A DNA stretch of 46,043 nucleotides from Deltaproteobacteria bacterium (GTDB lineage: Bacteria; Desulfobacterota; Desulfobacteria; Desulfobacterales; SpSt-501), in the NCBI GenBank assembly GCA_016219005.1, contig JACRCN010000008.1, positions 1 to 46,043 on the forward strand, read 5' to 3'. The notes under the pieces are model-generated. The model was not told the origin of the DNA and searched no databases. It saw nothing but the letters and a program-made list of their open reading frames with translations. Positions 34,505-43,335 of the stretch are shown here, piece after piece (position 1 is the first letter of the stretch; each line of letters begins with the position of its first letter). The position numbers were made by a program, and so were the translations under genes.

Positions 34505-35977
34505 TTATTCTTTATCCAAAGCTTTCCTGACCGCACCGGCCATCTCATTTATCAATATCGGCTTCATGACAAGCGCCTTGATGCCTATTTTCACAGCCCG
34601 CTCCTGGTCTATGGCCTGGCTGTAGCCCGTGCAGATAATAACAGGGAGGGTAGGCCTTATCCTCAGCAATTTCCTCGCCAGCGCCTCTCCTGTCATGCCA
34701 GGCATGGTCTGGTCGGTGATCACGAGGTCGAAATGATCGGGTTTTGCCTTGAAAAGCTCAAGTGCCTCTATGGGGCTGGTTCGAGAGACGACATCGTACC
34801 CTAAATGCTGAAGCGCTTGCTGTCCGACAGCCACCAGCATCTTCTCGTCATCTACAAACAGGATTCTCTCGGAGCCTCCCAGTATTGATTTCGGATGCTC
34901 CGCTTTGATCGGCGCCATGATATCGGCTTTGGGCAAATAAATTTGAAAAGCAGTGCCCTTCCCCAACTCACTTTCAACCTTAATAGCGCCGCCATACTTC
35001 TTGACAATCCCATGAACAACGGCGAGACCCAAGCCAGTCCCGACACCCTTTTCTTTCGTGGTGAAATAGGGGTCGAAAATCCGTTTTATGACATCGGGGG
35101 CCATTCCATATCCCGTGTCCTTAACAGAAATCCTGACGTATGACCCTATCTCCAGGTCGATTAAGTCATTCTTTTGGGCGAGGTCGATTTCAGTATTATG
35201 CACCTCAACTTCCAGAAGGCCGGCCCGGCCGCCGATGGCATGCTGGGCATTCGTGCAAAGATTCATGATGATCTGGTGGAGTTCAATTGAATTTGCCAAG
35301 ACCGCCCCGGATTTTTCATCAATGCAGGTTTTGATTTCAATCGTTGCCGGTATCGTTGCACGCAGAAATTTTACGGCTTCCTTGACGACCAGTCCCACCT
35401 TGACCGGCATGCGATCTTCATCGGTCTGCCGGCTGAACGCAAGAATCTGTTTAACAAGATCTTTGGCTCGGTTTGCCGCAATTAAAGCCTGATTTAGTTC
35501 GTTTTCACTATTTGATGCGCCTTCGTTGAGCATGGCAAGCTCGGTATAGCCAATGATGGCCGAAAGAATATTATTGAAATCATGCGCAATACCCCCGGCC
35601 AGACCACCGATGGCTTCCATTTTCTGCGCTTGACCCAGTTGGGCTTCAAGCTGCTCGCGGCGTTGGTCGGCAAGTTTGCGATCGGTGATATCCCGGAAGA
35701 CTCCGAAAATCTGGGCTTGGCCCTGGTAATGAATGGGCACCCCGGTCGACTCCACGTACACAACATTCCCATCCACAGTTAAAACTCGATGCTCGCGGGG
35801 AGGTGCAGTCCATCTTTCATTTACCCCTTTTCTTATTCTCTCGGCGGATCCGGGACGATCATCCGGATGGATAAAATCCAAGTAGCGTTTTCCAACCAAC
35901 TCACGCGCATGGTTCGCACGGAACAGCTTGAGTGCAGCCGGGTTCGCATAAATAACGATTTCTCCGGAGCGGACCAA
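34505..35977 (-). CDS. Kinase-receiver half of the split hybrid histidine kinase
   Basis: From the only near-cognate start (TTG 35977), 490 residues can be read: a PAS domain lacking its first strand (about 1-110), the HisKA with phospho-acceptor His in GGIAHDFNNILSAIIGYTEL, a HATPase with NLCTNAQHAIG, DTGYGMAP and GTGLGLAVVHG, and a C-terminal receiver with Asp in DLVITDQTMPGMTG. All catalytic residues are present. No ribosome site supports the TTG, so expression would need re-initiation, read-through of the TAA, or an unseen start. Confidence 0.7.
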   Translation of the reverse strand: MVRSGEIVIYANPAALKLFRANHARELVGKRYLDFIHPDDRPGSAERIRKGVNERWTAPPREHRVLTVDGNVVYVESTGVPIHYQGQAQIFGVFRDITDRKLADQRREQLEAQLGQAQKMEAIGGLAGGIAHDFNNILSAIIGYTELAMLNEGASNSENELNQALIAANRAKDLVKQILAFSRQTDEDRMPVKVGLVVKEAVKFLRATIPATIEIKTCIDEKSGAVLANSIELHQIIMNLCTNAQHAIGGRAGLLEVEVHNTEIDLAQKNDLIDLEIGSYVRISVKDTGYGMAPDVIKRIFDPYFTTKEKGVGTGLGLAVVHGIVKKYGGAIKVESELGKGTAFQIYLPKADIMAPIKAEHPKSILGGSERILFVDDEKMLVAVGQQALQHLGYDVVSRTSPIEALELFKAKPDHFDLVITDQTMPGMTGEALARKLLRIRPTLPVIICTGYSQAIDQERAVKIGIKALVMKPILINEMAGAVRKALDKE

Positions 35978-36040
35978 GATTGCATCCGTGGAGGACTCAA
36001 CGATTTGACGGTGTCTTTCTTCACTCTCCCGCAGCGCCTC

Positions 36041-38614
36041 TTAAGCCTGCTTGCGCTCGGTGATATCAACGCAGGCCCCAATTCGCTTCGAGGGGATTCT
36101 GCCTGAAGCTGTCTCGCGAAACAGCGTGCGTCCCCGCCATAGGACCCATCGCACCTGGCCGTCGGGGCGAACGATCCGGTGCTCGGAGGAAAACCTGCCG
36201 TCTCTGTCCGGGTCCATGCCTCGTGCGCTTTCGGCCAAAACGCGTTCCAGATCGTCTTCATGAACGATTTTCCAGGCGTCGTCGCCGGTTCTTTCAGCTC
36301 CGGGCGGCACGCCCAGGATCGCGCACAACTCCGGCGACCAGTATACCTTATCCGCTTCCAGGTTCGTCACATAGGTACCTATCCGGCCCGCCTCGTTGGC
36401 GATCCGCAGCCGGTGCTCGTTCTCACGCAATGCTTCTTCCGCCTGCTTGCGTTCGGTGATGTCGGTCGCAAAGCCCTCGATGATAAACGAGCCGTCCTTC
36501 GTGCACTCGGATACGCGGGCGTTCATGCTCAGCCAGATGATTCCGCCGGCGGCGGTGCGTGCCTGATACTCAAATTGCTCCACGCGGCCGAAATCCCGCA
36601 GCAAGCGGATGAATTCGTCCCGTCGTTCGGCATGAACGTAAAGCTCGGCTGAGAGATCGGTGTAGTGCTCCAGCGCTTCTTCCGGGGAGGGGAACCCGAG
36701 AATTCGGGCCATCGCAAGATTGATGGCAAGGGGCTGCCCGCTCGAACTCGTGGTGAAGATGCCTACCGGTGCGCTCTCGAACAACATGCGAAATCGATCT
36801 TCGCTCTCACGCAGGGCGTCCTCGGCCCGCTTGCGCTCGGTTATGTCGGTGTGGGTGCCGAGCATTCGCAACGGTTGCCCATCGGCCGAGCGCGATACCA
36901 GCCTGCCGAGCGAGAGAATCCACTTCCAGTCCCCGCTCTGGGTGCGTTGTCGGTACTCGACGCGATACTCATCGCGCAGGCCTGCTACATAATCCTCGTA
37001 TCTCCGGTAAACCTTCTCGCGATCGTCCGGGTGCAAGCGTTCGCGCCATGCGGAGTTGTTCTCGCGGAACTCGGCCGGATCGTAACCGAGCATGCGGGCA
37101 TACTCCGGGCTGACGACACATTCCCCGGTCTGGACATTGAGATCGTAAAGCCCCTGGTTGGCGGCGGCAAGGGCCAGGCGCAGGCGCTCCTCGCTTTCAA
37201 TGAGCGCCCGCTGTGCAGCGCGCTCCTCGGTCTGATCGTGGAAGACCAGCACTACACCGATGACCGCACCGCTCTCTTCCCGAATGGGTGCGCCGCTGTC
37301 GGCGATGGGTCGTTCGGTCCCGTCGCGGGCAATCAGCAGGGTGTGGTTGGCAAGTCCCACTACAGCGCCATCGCGCAGCACCCGTTGAACGGGATCTTCA
37401 ACAATTGCATGGGTCTCTTCGTTGACGATGCGGAAAATCTCTTCCAGGGGTCTGCCCCGGGCTTCCGCCTCGGTCCAGCCGGTGAGCCTTTCCGCAACCG
37501 GGTTCAGATGCCGCGCCCGACCACCGGTATCCGTAGTGATGACCGCGTCGCCAATGCTGTAGAGGGTTATGCGATATGTCTCTTGGATCTCACGTTGCTG
37601 GCGCTCCGCCTCGTAGCGATCCCGGAAGTTATGCACCTGCCGCCGTCGGTAGAAGTAGACGGTCGCGGCTGCGGCCAGCAGAATGTATGACCCGACGATG
37701 ACCGCGATGACGCTGGCCCGGTAGCGCGCCTCAGCGAAGATTTCCTCCGCATCCATCTTGGCCACCATGAACCAGGACGAACCGGGAATAGGGCGGAGAT
37801 CGGCCACCACCTCCACGCCGCGGTAGTCTTGGCCCTCGAACTTGCCTTGCTTGCCGAGTACTGCCTGCACACCGGGAAGATCCGTTCTCGTCAACGGCAT
37901 GCGCAAGGAGATGGCGGTCCTAGCTTTATGGCGCAGCTCGTTCAGGAAAACGATTTCCTCGCCCTCCTGCTGGACGAGCAGCGTCTCGGCGCTGCTGCTG
38001 GGCGTGGGCCAAGACTGAATCAGAGGATACAGGTAGGTTTCCGCGTTGCTGCGTAAAATAGCAACTGCCACCGGCTGCCCCTCAGAGTCCAGCACCACTG
38101 CAGCGACATCGATATGAACGAAGCCATCCGGGCAGCGGAAGAAATCGGAAAGCACGGCCTCACGACGTGCGATGGCCTTCGCGATTGCCCGCCGCGTAGC
38201 TGCGCCCACCGGGTCGGGAGTATCATTGACGCCAACCAGGATGTTTCCATTCAGATCGAGCAGGCGCGCATCGGAATACCCGTCAGCCATTACCGTGGCA
38301 TTTAAGAATTCCCGCAGTTCCGCTTGAAGACCCGGAGTAGCGGGATCCATGGAAAATTTTCCAATAGCCCCGGCCAGGAAGGGATTTTTCGCCGCTACAG
38401 AGATGTCGCCCAGGCGCTCCTTTCGCCACTGCTGAATCTGCGCGGACTTGAGTCTGCCGATGGCGGAGATCGCCTGGTATTTCTCGTGGCGGATTTCTTT
38501 CGCCTCTTTCCGATAATACCAATAGCCGCCGGCCGAAATCGTTAAAGCAATCACGGCGAAGATAGCGGTCCACACTTTGAGAGCGGAACCGGCAGGTAGA
38601 TATTTATCGCCCAA
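36041..38614 (-). CDS. Sensor half of the split hybrid histidine kinase
   Basis: The 857-residue frame has a membrane segment (about 12-33), an extracytoplasmic Cache-type domain (about 35-300), a second membrane segment (about 303-325), and four PAS domains (about 350-465, 475-600, 605-725 and 730-857), joined by ERKRAEDALRESE-type linkers. It ends at the TAA right after ERKQA. Alone it would bind a ligand but could not phosphorylate anything. Confidence 0.75.
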   Translation of the reverse strand: MGDKYLPAGSALKVWTAIFAVIALTISAGGYWYYRKEAKEIRHEKYQAISAIGRLKSAQIQQWRKERLGDISVAAKNPFLAGAIGKFSMDPATPGLQAELREFLNATVMADGYSDARLLDLNGNILVGVNDTPDPVGAATRRAIAKAIARREAVLSDFFRCPDGFVHIDVAAVVLDSEGQPVAVAILRSNAETYLYPLIQSWPTPSSSAETLLVQQEGEEIVFLNELRHKARTAISLRMPLTRTDLPGVQAVLGKQGKFEGQDYRGVEVVADLRPIPGSSWFMVAKMDAEEIFAEARYRASVIAVIVGSYILLAAAATVYFYRRRQVHNFRDRYEAERQQREIQETYRITLYSIGDAVITTDTGGRARHLNPVAERLTGWTEAEARGRPLEEIFRIVNEETHAIVEDPVQRVLRDGAVVGLANHTLLIARDGTERPIADSGAPIREESGAVIGVVLVFHDQTEERAAQRALIESEERLRLALAAANQGLYDLNVQTGECVVSPEYARMLGYDPAEFRENNSAWRERLHPDDREKVYRRYEDYVAGLRDEYRVEYRQRTQSGDWKWILSLGRLVSRSADGQPLRMLGTHTDITERKRAEDALRESEDRFRMLFESAPVGIFTTSSSGQPLAINLAMARILGFPSPEEALEHYTDLSAELYVHAERRDEFIRLLRDFGRVEQFEYQARTAAGGIIWLSMNARVSECTKDGSFIIEGFATDITERKQAEEALRENEHRLRIANEAGRIGTYVTNLEADKVYWSPELCAILGVPPGAERTGDDAWKIVHEDDLERVLAESARGMDPDRDGRFSSEHRIVRPDGQVRWVLWRGRTLFRETASGRIPSKRIGACVDITERKQA

Positions 38615-38868
38615 TATGGATCATCCTTTCTTCATGCATTCGACAACTTCTTGGTCTAAGGTCAATTCCGTTCCTAGACACTTCTGGATCTACTCGCCCG
38701 ACGCTCCAAGCGAATGGCATTGGGATATATCATGTTAATTGCACTTCTTCCGATAGGGTACCACAAATCTCAATACAACTAAACGTGTCATTCCTATCCG
38801 CTCGTGTCCGGGTTGAGGGACAGGCATGTTTTTAGGCGCCCTTCAATCTCGCGCATAGAACCGTTTGT

Positions 38869-41800
38869 TCAAATTAGGGCTTCGCGGATTTTCGTGGCGA
38901 AAGCCTCCCTGGAAAACGGTTTCTGCAGGAAGTGAACGCCTTCGTCGAGCACCCCGTGGTGGGCGATGACGTTGGCGGGGTAGCCCGACATGAAAAAACA
39001 TCTAAGGCCTGGCTGCGAGGCTTTGATCTGTTCCCACAGGTCGCGGCCACTCATTTCGGGCATCACGACGTCGGTGACCAGCAAATGGATTTCGTTGGTG
39101 TATTCTTTCGCCAGCCGGATCGCTTCCCGCGGACTGCCGGCCGCCAGTACGGTATAGCCCAACTCTTCCAGCAGCATTCCGGCAAATTTGAGCAGCGACC
39201 TTTCGTCTTCGACCAGCAGCACGGTTTCCGTGCCGGTTGGAATTTCGGCAGGTTTGTGCGGCTGTTCGGCGGCTGCCGCCTGAGGCTCCTGCCGCGGCAG
39301 GTAAATTTTGAAGGTAGTCCCTATCCCTGGTTCGCTGTACACATTGATGAATCCGTTGTTCTGTTTGACGATGCCGTAAATCGTCGCCAGGCCGAGGCCG
39401 GTGCCTTTCCCAACCTCCTTGGTGGTAAAAAAGGGCTCGAAGAGTTGCACCAGGGTCTTTTTGTCCATGCCGCAGCCGTCGTCGCTGACCGCCAGCATTA
39501 TATATTTCCCTGGGATAAAACCCGCATGGGCCTGGCAGTAGTCAGCGTCGAACTCCACCTTGCCGGTCTCGATGGTTATCTTGCCGACGCCGGCGATTGC
39601 GTCGCGGGCATTGACCATCAGATTGGCCAGAATCTGGTCGATCTGGGCCGGGTCCATCTTCACCGGCCAGAGGTCTTTAGCGGGTTTCCAGAGCAGGTCG
39701 ATATCCTCGCCGATCAGCCGTCTAAGCATCTTGAGCATGCTCGCGATGGTATCATTGAGATCAAGAACCTTCGGGTCGATGGTTTGCTTGCGGGCGAAGG
39801 CTAAAAGCTGGCGGGTGATGTCGGCTGATCGCTGTGCGGCGGACTTCACTTCGTCCAGATACATCTGGAGCGGATCATCTGCCGGCAGCTTCATGCTCGC
39901 CAGCTCAGTATACCCTATGATCACCCCCAGCATGTTGTTGAAGTCGTGAGCGACACCGCCTGCCAGCCTTCCGACGGCCTCCATTTTTTGTGATTGCCGG
40001 AATTGGTTCTCCAACTGGAGGCGCTGAGTGATGTCACGGTTGCTGCCCCGGCGCCCCATATAATTCCCTTTTTTGGAAAAAACAGCCCAACATTTATGGT
40101 CGATCCAGCGTGCCTCCCCGGTCTGCGTTATTATACGAAACTCAATTCCACCCGGTTTTGAACTGCACGTTCCCAGATCATTCATGTGGGATTCAAATTT
40201 ATAGCGATCTTCAGGATGAATGATATTGAAGAGCGCTTGCGGATCGTCCAAAAAAAATGAGGGCGGATAGCCCGATACCCTCTCGCAGGAAGGCGACACG
40301 TATAGAAATTTTCCGGCAGAATCGACCCAGTATTCCCAGTCGTACGTGTAATCCGCCACAAATCTGTACCGCTCCTGGCTCTCGCGAAGCTCCTGCTCTG
40401 CCCGCACCCGTTTAATGGAGGTGCCCAGCTGCAGCGCCGCCTTCTCCAACAATTCGACCACTCCCAAGGGGACCATGCCCTCGCGACGGTCGGCCACATG
40501 AATCAAGCCCAGTATCCGGTCGCCATCACGAAACGGCACCAGCGCCACGGATTCGTAGCCCTCATAATTGCACCTGTTGCGGGTTTGCCCTTTGTCTTCC
40601 TCCGAAACCGTCGCCAGAAAACGGGTGGTACCGTTCATGTAAAAAGAGGCCCCCTGGGTATAGAACGGCAGCCCGGGGTCAACCGCCCCCCTGATAACGT
40701 TGATGCACATGCACTGGTCCGACTTTATGGAAAGAGGACTTTCCAGATTAAAAAAATCTTGACTGAAACCGGTGTAAGCCCGGTAGGGAATTCTCCCCTC
40801 TTCGTCGAGGACCCTTATGCCCACAGCCTCACAACCGGTGTAGGCCCTGATCTCAGACATAAATGCTTCCAGCAGAGGGGTCATCTCCCTCTTGTCGTGA
40901 ACGATTTCAAGAAAGCGATGAGAAACCCGTAGTGCTTCCTCGTCCCTTTTACGCTCGGTGATGTTATCAAAGACCGCAATAAAGTCTTCCCGATGCAGGC
41001 TGTACGCGGAAATCGAGAGCCATATCTCCAACGGTTTCAAATAGATTTCGAACGCTTCAGGTTTGCCGGTCAGAGCAACTCGCCCATAAATTTCAAAAAG
41101 CTCCGGAGACAGTTCCCTGATCCCCGGAATCACATCGCTGACTTTTCTGCCGACCACGTTTTTCAATCCGGTCAGGCGGGTGAAGGCCTGGTTGACATCG
41201 AGATAGACAAAGTCTACCGGGCGGCCCTGGTCGTCGAGAAGCATTTTACAGTACGCAAACCCGTTCAACATGTTTTCAAAGAGCGCACGATATCGGTCCC
41301 GGCTCTCCTGAATGGCTGTTTCGGACCGCTTGCGCTCCGTGATGTCCTCGGTAAAGATAACGATTCCACCAACGGCGCCGTCGGCCGTGTACCAGGGCCG
41401 CACCACCCACCGCAGCCATTGAACGGTGCCGTCTGACCGTACGAAGGCGTCTTCATCGGTCTGCACAACCGCGCCCTCCAGTCCCTGACGATGCGCTTCC
41501 TTCCAGCGGTCCGGGATTTCGGGGGTAATCTCGTAGTGAGATCGGCCGACCATGTCCCGGTTTCCGAGGTGATAGTCCGCCATCCAGCGGCGACTGGCAG
41601 CGAGGTAGCGCATCTCGCGGTCGAACATGGCGATGGCAACCGGCGCATGTTCGATGAACAGCCGGAGTTTTTCTTCGCTCACGCGCAGGGTGGCTTCGGC
41701 TCTCGCGCGCCTTTCCGCCGCCTCGTCAAGCAGGCGACGAGCAGCTGCGACTTCGAGAATGTCCGGAAGCGGTGCTCCCGGCGCGGGCGTTTCCGCCAGG

Positions 41801-42708
41801 GATGCCACCGATCTGCCGAGCCGGCGACCCGCCAGCATTCCACCCAGAAAGCTGGCCAACGTGGCGCCAAGAATCCCCGCCCCCATGGCGGCCACCGCCG
41901 TGAGCAGTGGCGCCCTATAGACATCGGGCGGAATCTCGAGCCCTACCGACCAGGGCGATACCGTGGACTCGACAACGAAGCGAGCGGCCCCATCCCCATC
42001 CTTCTCCGGGTTCAGCCCCGGGCGTGTGCGGCGGGCGATCGTTTCGCCACTGCCATCGAGCAGGGCCAGGGACCAGCCGGAAGGAAGCACCATCTGATCG
42101 AGGTGCTTTTGGAACTGGCGGGTCTCGAAGATGGTGAGCAGGAGAAACGCTGCCCGGCCTTCACGCATGGCCGGTACCGCGATGGCAACCAGAGGTTCCC
42201 TGGCGATCGGTCCGAAAAAGGTATCGCCTACCGCCGGCTTGCCGGTTTCCAGCGCGGTGGGCGCCGCGGCGCGGCCCTTGGGCTGCGGCAGCATGGGCAG
42301 CTCGGTGCCGAAGGGTACACGCGTGTTGAACAGCATATGCATCGGCGTTCCGACGTCGGCAAGGATGACATGGCTGCCGAGACTCTGGTAGAAGCCTTGC
42401 GCTTCCCGGTAGAGATCCTTCCAGCGCGAGGCATCGTCCACCAGTGGCGACACGGCCAGCACGTTCAGTGCTGCGATGCGCGCATTCAGCTCATGGTCGA
42501 TCGTGGTGGCGAAGTTCTTTGCAAGATTGACGGCTTCAAGGTCGCGGTCGGATTGCGAGGTTCGGACACTGTCGACGGCCAGCCAGGCCGCTAACAGCAG
42601 CAGCGGCAGCATGCACAACCAGATCAACCGTGCCACGAATGTGGAAAGCGGCATTCCGGCCCGCCTATCGGCCGGGCAATGCGAATGGAATATACGGAAT
42701 GCGGCCAC
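38869..42708 (-). CDS. Hybrid sensor histidine kinase with Cache, PAS, GAF and receiver domains
   Basis: Start GTG 42708, set by GAGGAGG seven bases upstream. The 1,279-residue protein has a membrane segment (about 27-47), a Cache-type sensor outside the membrane (48-265), a second membrane segment (about 271-297), PAS domains at about 345-465, 470-590 and 775-900, a GAF domain at 600-770, HisKA with His in GGVAHDFNNMLG, HATPase with NLMVNARDAIAG, DDGCGMD and GTGLGLATIYG, and a receiver with Asp in LLVTDVVMPEMSG. It is close in design to the split kinase downstream, and the two may have arisen by duplication. Confidence 0.93.
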   Translation of the reverse strand: MAAFRIFHSHCPADRRAGMPLSTFVARLIWLCMLPLLLLAAWLAVDSVRTSQSDRDLEAVNLAKNFATTIDHELNARIAALNVLAVSPLVDDASRWKDLYREAQGFYQSLGSHVILADVGTPMHMLFNTRVPFGTELPMLPQPKGRAAAPTALETGKPAVGDTFFGPIAREPLVAIAVPAMREGRAAFLLLTIFETRQFQKHLDQMVLPSGWSLALLDGSGETIARRTRPGLNPEKDGDGAARFVVESTVSPWSVGLEIPPDVYRAPLLTAVAAMGAGILGATLASFLGGMLAGRRLGRSVASLAETPAPGAPLPDILEVAAARRLLDEAAERRARAEATLRVSEEKLRLFIEHAPVAIAMFDREMRYLAASRRWMADYHLGNRDMVGRSHYEITPEIPDRWKEAHRQGLEGAVVQTDEDAFVRSDGTVQWLRWVVRPWYTADGAVGGIVIFTEDITERKRSETAIQESRDRYRALFENMLNGFAYCKMLLDDQGRPVDFVYLDVNQAFTRLTGLKNVVGRKVSDVIPGIRELSPELFEIYGRVALTGKPEAFEIYLKPLEIWLSISAYSLHREDFIAVFDNITERKRDEEALRVSHRFLEIVHDKREMTPLLEAFMSEIRAYTGCEAVGIRVLDEEGRIPYRAYTGFSQDFFNLESPLSIKSDQCMCINVIRGAVDPGLPFYTQGASFYMNGTTRFLATVSEEDKGQTRNRCNYEGYESVALVPFRDGDRILGLIHVADRREGMVPLGVVELLEKAALQLGTSIKRVRAEQELRESQERYRFVADYTYDWEYWVDSAGKFLYVSPSCERVSGYPPSFFLDDPQALFNIIHPEDRYKFESHMNDLGTCSSKPGGIEFRIITQTGEARWIDHKCWAVFSKKGNYMGRRGSNRDITQRLQLENQFRQSQKMEAVGRLAGGVAHDFNNMLGVIIGYTELASMKLPADDPLQMYLDEVKSAAQRSADITRQLLAFARKQTIDPKVLDLNDTIASMLKMLRRLIGEDIDLLWKPAKDLWPVKMDPAQIDQILANLMVNARDAIAGVGKITIETGKVEFDADYCQAHAGFIPGKYIMLAVSDDGCGMDKKTLVQLFEPFFTTKEVGKGTGLGLATIYGIVKQNNGFINVYSEPGIGTTFKIYLPRQEPQAAAAEQPHKPAEIPTGTETVLLVEDERSLLKFAGMLLEELGYTVLAAGSPREAIRLAKEYTNEIHLLVTDVVMPEMSGRDLWEQIKASQPGLRCFFMSGYPANVIAHHGVLDEGVHFLQKPFSREAFATKIREALI

Positions 42709-42801
42709 GGTGAAGCCTCCTCGTCAGGCGGGTCTGGCGCGTCGAGAAAGATCAGGGGGACGGGCTGCTGCCGTCCGACCCGGCGCGACAGATCGTTAAT
42801 C

Positions 42802-43078
42802 CGTTTACTTTCGTCTCACACACGCTATGACAACGTCAGTATCATGTTGTATGGATACCGAAGTATCGGTTTCGAATTTTGACAGGGGCGATAAAGGAGT
42901 TGCCTAAAAAGGTATCCCGGCGATTTGCGGGCATGCGGGATGCGAGGTGCTGGAGCTGGATGTGCAGTCGGATATTGTGCATCTGGTGGTAATGACGCCC
43001 GCGATGTTGTCGATCTCGGACCTGCTGGGTCGGTTGAAGGGTCAGATCTCGATAGGGTGCCTATGCTTCTTGGGATAA
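42802..43078 (+). mobile_element. Decayed IS200/IS605 transposase (TnpA) remnant
   Basis: Three plus-strand frames joined by two 1-base losses give a clear IS200 TnpA: LLSSHTRYDN (to about 42834), then YHVVWIPKYRFRILTGAI and KELPKK (42840-42911), then IPAICGHAGCEVLELDVQ (from 42914) and VHLVVMTPAMLSISDLLGRL with KG (to about 43040), then a stop at 43076-43078. The HUH motif is damaged (DIVH for DHVH), and the part with the catalytic Tyr is gone. No tnpB follows. Confidence 0.85.
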
Positions 43079-43144
43079 TTCTACCACATACGCCATTTTA
43101 ATAAAACGATATTTTATAACTCATTGATATTTTAATTATATGAT
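43079..43144. promoter_or_regulatory. AT-rich stretch with a direct repeat, possible promoter region
   Basis: Strongly AT-rich between GC-rich neighbours. GATATTTTA occurs twice (43108-43116 and 43126-43134), 18 bases apart, which suits tandem sites for a regulator. It lies just before the structured leader. A clear -35/-10 pair was not found. Confidence 0.4.
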
Positions 43145-43213
43145 CGCTCTCCTTTTCCTGGGTCGAGCCGTGGAAGGCTCAAGGGCGGTCATCTAAAAAT
43201 AGGGAGGAGAGCG
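43145..43213 (+). promoter_or_regulatory. Structured 5' leader hiding a ribosome site
   Basis: A perfect 9-bp stem joins CGCTCTCCT (43145-43153) with AGGAGAGCG (43205-43213). The 3' arm overlaps the Shine-Dalgarno (GGGAGGAG) and the first base of the GTG of a candidate 29-codon ORF. Inside is a second hairpin GAGCC-GTGGAA-GGCTC (43165-43180) and a single-stranded GGGCGGTCATCTAAAAATA. The layout is that of a riboswitch or an attenuator; it does not match a riboswitch class I can recall. Confidence 0.5.
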
Positions 43214-43302
43214 TGCAAGAAATAAAAGCTCGCTTATTGGGGCCGTTTTCATTTCATATGAAATACATGATCGACCCCATATCGACCCCAAGAGCACTCT
43301 AA
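43213..43302 (+). CDS. Candidate 29-residue leader ORF upstream of the heme-sensor kinase
   Basis: GTG 43213 follows GGGAGGAG and runs for 29 codons to TAA 43300-43302, 33 bases before the kinase start. The reading gives VQEIKARLLGPFSFH, then MKYMIDPISTPRAL. A leader peptide for attenuation, a small protein, or chance are all possible. The ribosome site lies in the outer stem of the leader, which would link its translation to the fold. Confidence 0.35.
   Translation: MQEIKARLLGPFSFHMKYMIDPISTPRAL
43251..43264. promoter_or_regulatory. Perfect 14-bp palindrome before the heme-sensor kinase
   Basis: ATTTCATATGAAAT reads the same on both strands. It is 72 bases before the kinase start, inside the small ORF. 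A second short direct repeat, ATCGACCCCA, follows at about 43269-43290. It could be an operator. Confidence 0.4.
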
Positions 43303-43335
43303 TATGATTATAAAAATTATGGAGGAAGATTTTCG

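Larger units (their letters stand above)
34505..38614 (-). pseudogene. Hybrid histidine kinase gene split by one in-frame TAA
   Basis: The two frames 36041-38614 and 34505-35977 are in the same reading frame, 21 codons apart apart from one stop. The codons read Ala-stop-Glu-Ala-Leu (GCT TAA GAG GCG CTG) exactly where the linker pattern ERKQA-E-EALRE stands; the paralogous linker inside the same gene reads GCG GAA GAA GCA TTG. One G-to-T change (GAA to TAA) explains it. The intact gene would encode about 1,369 residues: sensor, five PAS domains, HisKA, HATPase and receiver. This is either a real recent nonsense mutation or a sequencing error. Confidence 0.85.

Noticed and set aside
36041-36043. 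Recoding of the stop as selenocysteine or pyrrolysine
   Set aside because: The codon is TAA, which is not used for either, and the position is a plain Glu in the repeated linker.
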